Assembly: GCA_964606065.1 (NCBI GenBank)
Contig: CAZSEX010000005.1
Location: 1-64,000 of the forward strand
From: JAFGHJ01 sp964606065
Lineage (GTDB): Bacteria; Hydrothermota; UBA3072
Direction of reading: 5' to 3'
Length of the DNA: 64,000 nt
Shown: piece by piece, positions 34,692-44,042 of the stretch
Position numbering within the stretch: position 1 is the stretch's first letter
How the letters are laid out: every line of letters begins with the position of its first letter
Notes under the pieces: generated by a model
Seen by the model: the letters and a program-made list of their open reading frames with translations, nothing else
The model's database searches: none
Told to the model about the DNA's origin: nothing
Program-made: the position numbers and the translations under genes

Positions 34692-37418
34692 ATGAAAATA
34701 TATATAAATTTTTTATGCTTTTTGGTTCCGGGAATAGCTGTTTTCCCCGGGGCAGTTAAGTCTATGAAAAGACCAGATCTCCCCTCTGAATATATAATAA
34801 TAACGAATCAAACGTTAGAAGAGGCTTTTGAACCTGTAGCCGATTATATAACCAAGAAGGGTGTTGTGGCAAAAATCTATACGGTCGATGAAATTTTAAA
34901 TAATTATTCCTGTGACACCGTCTCTAATATCTGTGATTCGGCAGGCGCGATACGAAGTTTTCTTATGTATAAATATGAAAATGGCACTCAATGGGTGTTG
35001 CTTGGAGGAGATGAAACTAACGTGCCGGTTAGATATGGGACAGCTACTGCCATTTTAAACTCATCGGTTACTTTAGAACCCGGTCCTTCAGACTTGTATT
35101 ACTCTGATCTAAATGGAAATTGGAATGGAGATGGAGATGAATATTTTGGAGAGCCTCGTCATGATTCAATTGATGTCGAGCCCGAATTGTATGTCGGACG
35201 AATACCCTGCGAGAACCCGGAAGATGTCGCAAATTGGTTTGAAAAGTTGGTTAGTTATGAAAATCCGGAGAACGTAAATTACCTCACAAAATTTTTCTGG
35301 TCAGCCGCGGATCAGATGAGGTCTTACCCGGATTCCGTCATTTCAATCGGATCGATCCCTTCAGGCATTTCCCATGACCTAACAATGGTTGAGACTGACG
35401 ACGGGTATCTACCAAAAGGAAGTGACGTAATTCATAAGATGAACGAGCATTTTGGCTTCTTTACTTCCTTTGGTCACGGCTCACCCGACAATCTTACGGT
35501 TTCCGCTCCAGGCTACAACAATCCAAGCAAATACAGGAATTTTCTTGTGAGCCTCGATTCTTGCGATATCCATTGGACAAACCAGGGCGGGCTTTGCAGA
35601 GTTGAAAATGGCAACGGGCTGGACAGCCTGAAGAACAAAGATTACTATGGAATAATGGCTATTTATTCCTGCTATCACGCAGCTTATGATTTTAAGAATC
35701 TTGACAAAGAGCCCTGGAACAGGTGTTGTGGGCCTTCAATTATGGAAGCTTTCATCCTTCTCCCGGAGAGAGGTGGACCCGCTTATATTGGTTTTACAAG
35801 GGAAGCCGGACTTACAAGTAATATAGAACTCCATAATTGTTTGTTGAATAAACTTTTCCATGACAATATTACAAGAATCGGGGAAGCTGTAGCACTAACC
35901 AAGACCGAAATTTATCCTAATCAACTTACATATCATAGCTATAATTTCTTCGGCTGCCCTTTGATGAGAATCTGGACTGACATTCCTCAAAAGATGAACG
36001 TTTCCCATGATACGCTTATAACCACGGGGCCCGGAAACATAATGTTAACCGTGAGTGAGGATAATGACAGCACGGGTATCAGGAACGCATATGTTTGCCT
36101 CTGGAAAGGCGATGAAGTTTATGAAAGAGGTTACACCGACGAGAACGGACATTTGCAGCTCCAAGTCAATTCCATAACAGCAGGAACAATGAGCATAACT
36201 GTAACTAAAGAAAACATGCTGCCTTATGAAGGAGTAGTAACAGTCCAATGGCCGGAGCCCAAACTTTTGGCGAAAAAGACCCTGGCAAGTCAGTCCGATC
36301 GTTCCCGGTGGCATACTGTCGATTTTCCGGAAACATACATTAATCCTATTGTTTTTATGGGACCTCCTTCATACAATGACAGCAACCCAACAACTATAAG
36401 AGTTAAGGATATAGAATCAAATGGATTTAAGTTCCAAATGGAGGAATGGGATTATCTCGACGGAGCTCATGGAGAAGAAACCATTTCCTTTTTGGCGATG
36501 GAAGAAGGGGTATATAAGATCGATGGAAAGATTTGGGAAGCCGGTTGGATTTGCTGTCCTACATACGAGGAGTGGGTAACAGTTAATTTTAGATCTCCGG
36601 ATTTCAAAGGTTCTAACGAAACAATTGTACTTACTCAGCCAGTTACAGACAGTCTTGATTTCCCCATTGTTACCAGGGTAAAGGATGTAACTTCATCGGG
36701 ATTTAAGCTTATGATTCAAAATGAAGAAAACAACGAAGATTTACATGGATCGAGTCATGATAAACCTGAAATTGTTAATTACCTCGCGTTAGAAACGGGA
36801 ATCGGAAAAATAAACAATTACGAAAAATTCGCGGTGGCTAAAACAACCCCAGGACAAACTCCCGCGGTTAGTCATGAATGGAGTACCGTAGAATTTCCTG
36901 CAATCGATTCGGCGTACGCTTCTATATTTATTGCAGATATACAAACATTTCAATTCGATACAAAAAAATATCCATATAAAACCGAAAGCGACCCGGCGAG
37001 TTTACGCTACAAAGATCTAATCAATACTAAAGTAACGGTAAAAGTCGAAGAAGAACAATCTGCAGATTTAGAAGTAACACATCCCCCGGAAGATATTGGG
37101 TATCTTGCAGTGTTTAAACCTGTAGAAGACACAACTGTAACTGACACCCAAAATATATACAAAAACTATATTGAACTTCCTTCTTCTATAATAACAGAAA
37201 GTCTCGTTCTAAATGTTTCGTCCGCCCATGATAGAGAAGTGAGTATTGAACTTATTGATATCACAGGAAGAATTATAAAAAGAAAAAATTATAAACTAAA
37301 GAAAGGAAAAGAACAACCACTGAACTTTGGTCAATTTAAATCCGGAATTTATTTCTTCAGAATTTTACAGGAAAAAGCAACCAAGCCTGAAGTTTATAAG
37401 ATTACTGTTTTAAGATAG
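34692..37418 (+). CDS. Gingipain-like C25 cysteine protease with repeat modules and sorting domain
   Basis: About 908 residues, secreted. Signal-like N-terminus (MKIYINFLCFLVPGIAVFPG), C25 peptidase domain (about 30-450) with the His motif FGHGSPDN (H262) and the Cys motif IYSCYHAA (C327), an Ig-like segment (about 455-525), then three related beta-rich modules (about 530-805) sharing GFKFQMEE/GFKLMIQNEE and a YLA/FLA-E-G ending, reminiscent of H-type lectins. It ends in a type A sorting domain (from about 828: LIDITGRI, SGIYFFRI). An upstream start at 34617 is possible but leaves the signal sequence internal. Likely surface protease; substrate unknown. The PK_C-like gene follows by 26 bases. 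Confidence 0.82.
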   Translation: MKIYINFLCFLVPGIAVFPGAVKSMKRPDLPSEYIIITNQTLEEAFEPVADYITKKGVVAKIYTVDEILNNYSCDTVSNICDSAGAIRSFLMYKYENGTQWVLLGGDETNVPVRYGTATAILNSSVTLEPGPSDLYYSDLNGNWNGDGDEYFGEPRHDSIDVEPELYVGRIPCENPEDVANWFEKLVSYENPENVNYLTKFFWSAADQMRSYPDSVISIGSIPSGISHDLTMVETDDGYLPKGSDVIHKMNEHFGFFTSFGHGSPDNLTVSAPGYNNPSKYRNFLVSLDSCDIHWTNQGGLCRVENGNGLDSLKNKDYYGIMAIYSCYHAAYDFKNLDKEPWNRCCGPSIMEAFILLPERGGPAYIGFTREAGLTSNIELHNCLLNKLFHDNITRIGEAVALTKTEIYPNQLTYHSYNFFGCPLMRIWTDIPQKMNVSHDTLITTGPGNIMLTVSEDNDSTGIRNAYVCLWKGDEVYERGYTDENGHLQLQVNSITAGTMSITVTKENMLPYEGVVTVQWPEPKLLAKKTLASQSDRSRWHTVDFPETYINPIVFMGPPSYNDSNPTTIRVKDIESNGFKFQMEEWDYLDGAHGEETISFLAMEEGVYKIDGKIWEAGWICCPTYEEWVTVNFRSPDFKGSNETIVLTQPVTDSLDFPIVTRVKDVTSSGFKLMIQNEENNEDLHGSSHDKPEIVNYLALETGIGKINNYEKFAVAKTTPGQTPAVSHEWSTVEFPAIDSAYASIFIADIQTFQFDTKKYPYKTESDPASLRYKDLINTKVTVKVEEEQSADLEVTHPPEDIGYLAVFKPVEDTTVTDTQNIYKNYIELPSSIITESLVLNVSSAHDREVSIELIDITGRIIKRKNYKLKKGKEQPLNFGQFKSGIYFFRILQEKATKPEVYKITVLR

Positions 37419-37444
37419 CAAAAAGGGGGATAGAAGGAAGCCGT

Positions 37445-38020
37445 ATGGCAGAAATTTCCGTAAATATCGTTTACTTTGAAGAATCAGGAAAAATAAACAC
37501 TGAAAGAACACTCGAAATTGCTTTAAAACGAATTCGAGAACTCAATATAGAACAGATAGTAATCGCCTCGACCGGAGGTTATACAGCTCTCGAAGCAATG
37601 CAAGTTTTTCGAGATTATAATCCCATAATCGTAACTCACTCTACGGGATTCAACAATCCAAACGAACAGGAAATGACCGAGGAAACAAGAAAACAACTCG
37701 AAGATTTAGGAGCTACAGTTCTAACTTCCCTTCATTCATTCGGAGGATTGGGAAGAGCCGTTAGAAAAAAGTTTAACACTTACGAGCTCGATGATATAGT
37801 AGCCAACACTCTCCGCGTTCTGGGAGAAGGAATGAAAGTAGGATGTGAAATCACACTCATGGCGGCAGATGCGGGACTAATAAACACGGAAAAAGATACC
37901 ATCTCGATTTCCGGAACAAGCGAAGGAGCGGACACAGCTCTGGTTATTAAACCGGCTAATACTCAGAACTTTTTCGATCTGAGAGTAAAAGAAATTCTCT
38001 GCAAACCCAGACTGGACTGA
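37445..38020 (+). CDS. Stand-alone pyruvate-kinase C-terminal (alpha/beta) domain protein
   Basis: 191 residues matching only the C-terminal regulatory alpha/beta domain of pyruvate kinase (PK_C), as found in stand-alone proteins of archaea and some bacteria. Seen: IVIASTGGYTALEAMQVF, IIVTHSTGF and a C-terminal ISGTSEGADTALVIKPA. The catalytic barrel is absent, so this is not a pyruvate kinase. A role in ligand sensing or nucleotide metabolism is conceivable. It has a GGAAG ribosome site and follows the protease gene by 26 bases, a link with no obvious meaning. Confidence 0.75.
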   Translation: MAEISVNIVYFEESGKINTERTLEIALKRIRELNIEQIVIASTGGYTALEAMQVFRDYNPIIVTHSTGFNNPNEQEMTEETRKQLEDLGATVLTSLHSFGGLGRAVRKKFNTYELDDIVANTLRVLGEGMKVGCEITLMAADAGLINTEKDTISISGTSEGADTALVIKPANTQNFFDLRVKEILCKPRLD

Positions 38021-38185
38021 TTATTCAGGATTTTGGGATTGGGATTTAGGATTGGGTTAAAAAACAACAAAAAATCTTTGTGTTTTCTGCGTCTTTGCGT
38101 GAGACAAATTTGGTGTGAAGGGGGTGGTTTTTTAAACAACAAAAATTCTCTGCGCTCTCTGCGTCTTTGCGGTGAAAAATTTCCC
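38021..38185 (+). repeat. Degenerate repeats leading to the GH115 promoter
   Basis: Two plus-oriented copies of a TCTGCGTCTTTGCGTGAGAC / TCTGCGTCTTTGCGGTGAAA element, each preceded by AACAACAAAAA. The second ends 8 bases before the -35 of the GH115 gene. Confidence 0.65.
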
Positions 38186-38214
38186 TTGACTTTCCCGGAA
38201 AAAGCATTTATTAT
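38186..38214 (+). promoter_or_regulatory. Promoter adjacent to the GH115 start
   Basis: TTGACT (38186-38191), 17-base spacer, TATTAT (38209-38214). Only 8 bases separate the -10 from the ATG at 38223, and no ribosome site is present, so a leaderless mRNA is predicted. Confidence 0.6.
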
Positions 38215-38222
38215 AAAGCGTA

Positions 38223-41114
38223 ATGAATATTAAATTTACAAAAATTGCATTATTATTTACCGTACTAATTCTCACCTGTTCAACCACAGAAACGGTTCCT
38301 GAAGTCAAATCTTATATTTCCGCCAATAAAAGCGAAGAGCGTTTTGCTCTTTCTTCTGGCGGGAAATCCGCGCCGTTATACGTAAGTTCCGAAGATTATC
38401 CCGGAGTAATAAAAGTAGCAAAACTTTTTCAGACCGACATTGAAAAAGTAACGGATTCCAGACCGGAAATATTCGTAGACGAAGTTCCGAACTCAAAAGA
38501 AATAGTCATAATAGGAACAATCGGAAAAAGCAGAATAATAGACAATTTAGTAGCGGATAAAAAAATAGAGGTAAAGGATATTTTAGGAAAATGGGAAACA
38601 TTTATAAGGCAGGTTGTAGAAAACCCACTGCCAGATGTGAATAGAGCTCTGGTTATAATTGGTAGCGGTAAGCGCGGTACGATATACGGTATGTTCGATT
38701 TATCTGAAAAAATAGGTGTTTCGCCCTGGTACTACTGGGCTGATGTACCTCCTGAAAAAAAGAAAAATCTTTATGTTTCGCCTGAACCATACAGCCTGGG
38801 AGAACCTTCGGTAAAATACAGGGGCATATTTATAAACGATGAAGAACCTGCTCTCGGTAGCTGGGTTCGAGAAAAATTCGGCGGTTTTAATTCCAAATTC
38901 TACGAAAATGTATTCGAACTTATACTAAGAATGAAAGGGAATTACCTCTGGCCCGCCATGTGGGGCAGAGCTTTCTACGTTGACGACACTCTAAACCCGA
39001 AACTGGCGGACGAATACGGAGTTGTGATAGGAACATCTCATCACGAACCTTTAATTAGAGCTCACGATGAATGGAGACGTTTCGGAGAAGGTAGATGGAA
39101 TTATGAATTAAATGAAGAAAGGTTAAAAGAATTCTGGCGGGAAGGCATCCGGAGAATGGATGGATATGAAAGTATAGTCACAATTGGCATGAGGGGAGAC
39201 GGCGATGAACCCATGACCGAAGGAACAGCAATAGCACTCTTAGAGCGAATCGTAAAAGATCAGAGAGGAATTATCGAAGAAGTAACGGGAAAACCCGCAT
39301 CCGCCACTCCTCAAAAATGGGCTCTATACAAGGAAGTACAGGATTATTACGATAAGGGGATGACTGTTCCTGATGATGTAACATTATTACTTTGCGACGA
39401 TAACTGGGGTAATGTCAGAAGATTACCGGTACTGGACGCGCCACCTCGTACGGGCGGTTACGGTATGTATTACCATTTCGATTTTGTGGGTGGGCCCAGA
39501 AGCTATCGATGGTTAAATACCAATCAAATATCAAGAATATGGGAACAGATGCGCTTATCTTACCGTTACGGAGTTGAAGAAATCTGGATCGTCAATGTGG
39601 GCGATATAAAACCCATGGAATTCCCGACTCAATTTTTCCTGGATTATGCCTGGAATCTCGATAAATGGACTGCGGAAAAACTTCCGGAATACACAAAACT
39701 ATGGGCGAAACAGCAGTTCGGAGAGAAGTACTCCGATGAAATAGCGGATATTTTAACAAAGTATACAAAATATAATTCACGCAGAAAGCCGGAGTCCATC
39801 GATTCAACAACTTACAGTTTAATTAATTACAGAGAAGCTGAAAGAGTCGTAGCAGATTATAACGAAATAGCAAATAAAGCTGCAGAAATTTACGAGCAAT
39901 TACCTCCAGAGTACAAAGATGCTTATTACCAGTTAGTATTATTCCCCGTAAAAGCATGCGCGAATTTAAATGAAATGCATGTTACGGTTGGTAAAAACTA
40001 TTTATACGCCAAACAGGGAAGAGCGGCAACAAACATGCTGGCAGATAAAGTCAGAAATTTATTTCAAAAGGACGCGGAATTAACAGAATATTATCACACA
40101 AAAATGGCTAACGGAAAATGGAATCATATGATGTCCCAGCCACACATTGGTTACACCAGCTGGGATAATCCTCCGCGAAATATAATGCCTGAAGTAAAGG
40201 AAATAAAAATACCGAACACCTCAGAAATGGGAGTGGCAGTCGAGGGTTCCGATAAATGGTGGCCGGATACACCGGGACAAGCAGTATTGCCGGAATTCGA
40301 TTGTTATAACCAGCAAAAATATTATATAGAAATATTTAACCGCGGTGCCATTCCTTTCGATTTTGAAATATCCTGCGAAAAGCCATGGCTAATATTATCG
40401 GACAAAGATGGTAAAATAAATAAAGAGAAACGCATTTACGTAGAAATAAACTGGGAAAAGGCGCCCAAAGGCACTTACTGCACACCAATTGAGATCAAAA
40501 GTTCGGACAATACAACAGTTACGGTTAAAACTCCCATCAACAATCCCGAATACCCAAAGCGCGATGAAATAAAATGTTTTGTGGAGAGCAACGGTTACGT
40601 CTCTATGGAAGCAGAACATTATACCCGTAAGTTAGAAAACAACGATATAAACTGGTTAACAATTCCTAACCTTGGACGTACTGTTTCGGGTATAACACCA
40701 ATACCCGTTACAGCAAAAAAACAGACACCCGGTGGCAACAGTCCGCATTTAGATTATAAAATGTATTTGTTTAACAGTGGTAAAGTAAAAGTCAAAGCGT
40801 ACTTCTCACCCACACAGAATTTCCATAACACCGAAGGTCTTCATTGTGGCATATCCTTTGACAACCAACAACCACAAATAATAAATGTTCATAAAAACGA
40901 CACGATTCCGGACTGGAAATATCCGCCCGAATGGAATCAGGCTGTTATGGAAAACATAAAGATTTTAACCTCTGAACATACGATAGAAAACCCGGGCGAA
41001 CACACACTTAAATTCTGGATGGTTGACCCGGGACTGGTTCTTCAGAAAATAGTCGTAGAAACCCGTGAAATAAAACCAAGCTATCTCGGTCCGTCGGAAA
41101 GTTTCCACAGATAA
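38223..41114 (+). CDS. GH115 xylan alpha-1,2-glucuronidase
   Basis: 963-residue glycoside hydrolase family 115, which removes (4-O-methyl)glucuronic acid side chains from xylan. Seen: N-terminal lipoprotein-like signal with LILTC (C20), an N-terminal alpha/beta domain, the catalytic region with KYRGIFINDEEPALGSW, GNYLWPAMWGRAF, GTSHHEPLIRAHDEW, GMRGDGDEPM and VNVGDIKPMEFP, and the C-terminal beta domain (from about 790) with VSMEAEHYTRK and a closing FWMVDPGLVLQKIVV. Full length. The surface location is inferred. Its products fit the adjacent xylose operon and the nearby uronate genes. It has no sorting domain. Confidence 0.9.
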   Translation: MNIKFTKIALLFTVLILTCSTTETVPEVKSYISANKSEERFALSSGGKSAPLYVSSEDYPGVIKVAKLFQTDIEKVTDSRPEIFVDEVPNSKEIVIIGTIGKSRIIDNLVADKKIEVKDILGKWETFIRQVVENPLPDVNRALVIIGSGKRGTIYGMFDLSEKIGVSPWYYWADVPPEKKKNLYVSPEPYSLGEPSVKYRGIFINDEEPALGSWVREKFGGFNSKFYENVFELILRMKGNYLWPAMWGRAFYVDDTLNPKLADEYGVVIGTSHHEPLIRAHDEWRRFGEGRWNYELNEERLKEFWREGIRRMDGYESIVTIGMRGDGDEPMTEGTAIALLERIVKDQRGIIEEVTGKPASATPQKWALYKEVQDYYDKGMTVPDDVTLLLCDDNWGNVRRLPVLDAPPRTGGYGMYYHFDFVGGPRSYRWLNTNQISRIWEQMRLSYRYGVEEIWIVNVGDIKPMEFPTQFFLDYAWNLDKWTAEKLPEYTKLWAKQQFGEKYSDEIADILTKYTKYNSRRKPESIDSTTYSLINYREAERVVADYNEIANKAAEIYEQLPPEYKDAYYQLVLFPVKACANLNEMHVTVGKNYLYAKQGRAATNMLADKVRNLFQKDAELTEYYHTKMANGKWNHMMSQPHIGYTSWDNPPRNIMPEVKEIKIPNTSEMGVAVEGSDKWWPDTPGQAVLPEFDCYNQQKYYIEIFNRGAIPFDFEISCEKPWLILSDKDGKINKEKRIYVEINWEKAPKGTYCTPIEIKSSDNTTVTVKTPINNPEYPKRDEIKCFVESNGYVSMEAEHYTRKLENNDINWLTIPNLGRTVSGITPIPVTAKKQTPGGNSPHLDYKMYLFNSGKVKVKAYFSPTQNFHNTEGLHCGISFDNQQPQIINVHKNDTIPDWKYPPEWNQAVMENIKILTSEHTIENPGEHTLKFWMVDPGLVLQKIVVETREIKPSYLGPSESFHR

Positions 41115-41117
41115 CAG

Positions 41118-41148
41118 AAAAACCCCGCTGGTTTCCAGCGGGGTTTTT
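41118..41148. terminator. Bidirectional intrinsic terminator
   Basis: Perfect 14-base stem AAAAACCCCGCTGG / CCAGCGGGGTTTTT with a TTT loop, followed by more T. It lies between the convergent GH115 and xylA genes and has A-run/T-run on both sides, so it can stop both. Confidence 0.9.
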
Positions 41149-41172
41149 TTATTTTCAAAATCTAAAATCTCT

Positions 41173-42498
41173 TTACTTGCACTCAAACAAATAATCGTTG
41201 AGTATTATCTCAAGATATTCCTGTCTTCCGGATTTCCTCTTCGGTTCTCCGTTCTTAAACGCATATTTTTCAAGAGATTCGAAGTTTTCCTTTCCTGAGA
41301 CAATCGATTTTCCAATGCCTTTAGCATAGCTGGAGTATCTTTCCTTAACAAATTTATCGATTTCTCCGCCCTTAATCAGCGCGTTTGCTACCTTGTAAGC
41401 TTTGGCGAATGAATCCATACCGGAAATGTGAGCGTATACGAGATCTTCCAGCTCAAATGAACCTCTTCTTACCTTAGCATCGAAATTCAATCCGCCTTTA
41501 CCGAGACCGCCGTTCTTAATAACCTCATACATAGCTAAAGTTGTATCGTAAATGTTGCTGGGGAACTGGTCTGTATCCCATCCGAGAAGAACATCACCCT
41601 GGTTGGCATCGATACTTCCAAGAACACCATTAATTCTGGCGACTCTTAAGTCGTGATTGAAGGTGTGTCTCGCGAGAGTGGCGTGATTGGCTTCGATATT
41701 AAGTTTAAACTTATCGATAAGATCATAGCTTTTCAAGAATCCAATAACAGTTGCAGAATCGAAATCGTACTGATGTTTAGTCGGTTCATGTGGTTTCGGT
41801 TCTATTAAAAACTGCGCTTTAAATCCGATTTTTTTGGCATAGTCGCAAGCCATCTGAAGAAAACGAGCCAGATTATCTAACTCCAGTTTCATATCCGTGT
41901 TAAGAAGGGTTTCATATCCTTCTCTTCCACCCCAGAAAACGTAATTTTCCGCGCCGAGTTCTTTTCCCACTTCAAGAGCTTTTTTAACCTGAGCCGCCGC
42001 GTAAGCAAAAACATCCGCGTAAGGAGAAGTGGCAGCACCATGCATAAATCTCGGATTGGAGAAAAGATTAGCCGTATCCCATAGCAATTTAGTCTCACTA
42101 TTCTTCATATGTCCTTTTATGTGATCGACTATAATATCGAGATTCTTGTTGGTCTCAGCAAGCGTATCCCCTTCCGGCGCAACATCCCTATCGTGAAAAC
42201 AGAAATAAGGAACACCTAAAATTTCAAATAATTCAAAAGCCGCGTCCACCCTTGCTTTGGCGCAATCCATATTATCAGAGAAAGACTCCCACGGTCTGTC
42301 AAATACCGGGTCACCAAACATATCTTTTCCATTTCCGCAGAATGTATGCCAGTAAGCTACCGCAAACCTGAGATGCTCTTTCATCGTCTTACCATTAATT
42401 TTCTCTTTTGGGTTATAAAACTTAAAGGCAAGCGGATTTTTCGATTTCTTACCTTCAAACTTTATCTTTTTTATGTTACTAAAGATTTTTTGTGCCAT
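41173..42498 (-). CDS. xylA: Xylose isomerase
   Basis: About 441 residues, class II type. Converts D-xylose to D-xylulose in the cytoplasm. Active-site motifs are present: FCFHDRDV, IEPKPHEPTKHQYDFD, EANHATLARHTFNHDL and SIDANQGDVLLGWDTDQFP. I start at 42498 because AAAGGAG lies 7 bases upstream of this ATG; a TTG six codons earlier would include that ribosome site. Last gene of the xylose operon, 29 bases after the ABC ATPase gene, and ended by the shared terminator. Confidence 0.95.
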   Translation of the reverse strand: MAQKIFSNIKKIKFEGKKSKNPLAFKFYNPKEKINGKTMKEHLRFAVAYWHTFCGNGKDMFGDPVFDRPWESFSDNMDCAKARVDAAFELFEILGVPYFCFHDRDVAPEGDTLAETNKNLDIIVDHIKGHMKNSETKLLWDTANLFSNPRFMHGAATSPYADVFAYAAAQVKKALEVGKELGAENYVFWGGREGYETLLNTDMKLELDNLARFLQMACDYAKKIGFKAQFLIEPKPHEPTKHQYDFDSATVIGFLKSYDLIDKFKLNIEANHATLARHTFNHDLRVARINGVLGSIDANQGDVLLGWDTDQFPSNIYDTTLAMYEVIKNGGLGKGGLNFDAKVRRGSFELEDLVYAHISGMDSFAKAYKVANALIKGGEIDKFVKERYSSYAKGIGKSIVSGKENFESLEKYAFKNGEPKRKSGRQEYLEIILNDYLFECK

Positions 42499-42527
42499 AT
42501 GCCACTCTCCTTTCAAAGTTTAAAATA

Positions 42528-44042
42528 CTAACTTTCCATAACCGCACAGTTAATTATCTTTTCTTCCGTTGCGTCCTTACGTAAGAATTCTCCCGTTATC
42601 TTACCTTCAGACATTACAAGAATTCTGTCACTCATGCTAAGTATTTCCGGCAGCTCGGATGAAACAATTATAATACCCAATCCCTGGAATGCAAGTAAGG
42701 AAATTAGGAAGTGTATTTCGGCTTTTGCCCCTATATCTATCCCTCTGGTTGGCTCATCCAAAATAAGGATTTTCGGCAGCGAAGCAAGCCATTTAGCAAG
42801 GACGACCTTCTGTTGATTCCCTCCGGAAAGGCTTTTTGCAGGAGAAAGAGGGTCGGAGGGACTTATTTTTAATTTATTTATATAGCTTTCCACTATTTCG
42901 TCTTCTTTTTCCTTATCCACAACCTTCCATTTAGAAATTATATCCAGAACGGGAAGAGTTATATTTTCTTTGATATTCATAAGAGGTATAAGTCCCTGCG
43001 ATTGCCTGTCTTCAGGCACAAATCCGATTCCTTTATTTATAGCGTCGGCGGGAGATTCTATCGATACTTCCTCTCCCTCGAGAAGGATCGAACCCTTATC
43101 CAGTCTATCTACACCGAATATTGCTCTCATGGTTTCCGTCCTTCCTGCTCCCACCAGACCATACAAACCCACTATTTCTCCTTTTCTTACCCGAAAACTA
43201 ATGTTATCTATCGATCCTTTTTTTGTCAAATTCTTAACTTCAAAAATTTTTTCACCTATCTTCTTTTCCTTCCCCGGATACATATCCAGATCCCGTCCCA
43301 CCATCATTTGAGCAACTTTCCTTTCGGTAGCATCTTTTACATCTAAACTACCTGCATTTTTGCCGTCTCTGAGAACAACTATACGGTCACAGATACTGAA
43401 AACCTCACTTAGTTTATGGGTCACAAAAACAAAAGTTAATCCTATTTTCTTAAGCTTATTTACTATAGCAAAAAGTTTTTCTATCTCATTATCCGTAAGA
43501 GGTGCTGTCGGCTCGTCCATTACTATCAGTTTCGAATCGATCGATATAGCCCTTGCAATCTCCACCATCTGTTTCTGAGCCACGCCCAATTCTCTAATCG
43601 GAGTATTGGCAGAAAATTTCACTCCCAGTTTAGACAAATGCTCTGAAGCTATTCTATCCATCTCTTTTCTGTCCAACAATCCTAAAACACCACTTCTCCT
43701 TGGCTCTCTTCCAAGAAGTATATTTTCAGAAACCGAAAGATTGGGAGCGATATTAAAGTGCTGATGAATAAAACTTATACCCTTTTTTTGAGCATCGTGG
43801 GGATTTCGAAATCTTATTTCCTCACCTTCCAAGTATATTTTTCCGCTATCCTGCTGGTAAAAACCTGTCGGGGCGGGATGAGGATTAAGAATTTCCATCA
43901 AAGTGGTCTTCCCCGCTCCGTTTTCACCCACAAGAGCCAGTATTTCTCCTTTAAAAACCTCGAGGTCTACGTTATCCAGGGCTTTTACTCCCGGAAAATT
44001 TTTCGTGATTTTCTCCATACGGAGAAGGACTTCTTTACTCAC
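42528..44042 (-). CDS. Sugar ABC transporter ATP-binding protein (two-domain)
   Basis: 504-residue RbsA/XylG-type ATPase with two ABC domains. The first has GENGAGKTT Walker A and ELGVAQKQMVEIARA signature region; the second has GLVGAGRTE and LSGGNQQKVVLAKWL with LDEPTRGIDIGAK. After the first Walker A there is an extra stretch NPHPAPTGF of about eight residues relative to RbsA, in the place where XylG also has an insertion. Energises sugar import with the permease and binding protein encoded next to it. It overlaps the binding-protein gene by 4 bases. Xylose is the likely cargo from context. Confidence 0.92.
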   Translation of the reverse strand: MSKEVLLRMEKITKNFPGVKALDNVDLEVFKGEILALVGENGAGKTTLMEILNPHPAPTGFYQQDSGKIYLEGEEIRFRNPHDAQKKGISFIHQHFNIAPNLSVSENILLGREPRRSGVLGLLDRKEMDRIASEHLSKLGVKFSANTPIRELGVAQKQMVEIARAISIDSKLIVMDEPTAPLTDNEIEKLFAIVNKLKKIGLTFVFVTHKLSEVFSICDRIVVLRDGKNAGSLDVKDATERKVAQMMVGRDLDMYPGKEKKIGEKIFEVKNLTKKGSIDNISFRVRKGEIVGLYGLVGAGRTETMRAIFGVDRLDKGSILLEGEEVSIESPADAINKGIGFVPEDRQSQGLIPLMNIKENITLPVLDIISKWKVVDKEKEDEIVESYINKLKISPSDPLSPAKSLSGGNQQKVVLAKWLASLPKILILDEPTRGIDIGAKAEIHFLISLLAFQGLGIIIVSSELPEILSMSDRILVMSEGKITGEFLRKDATEEKIINCAVMES

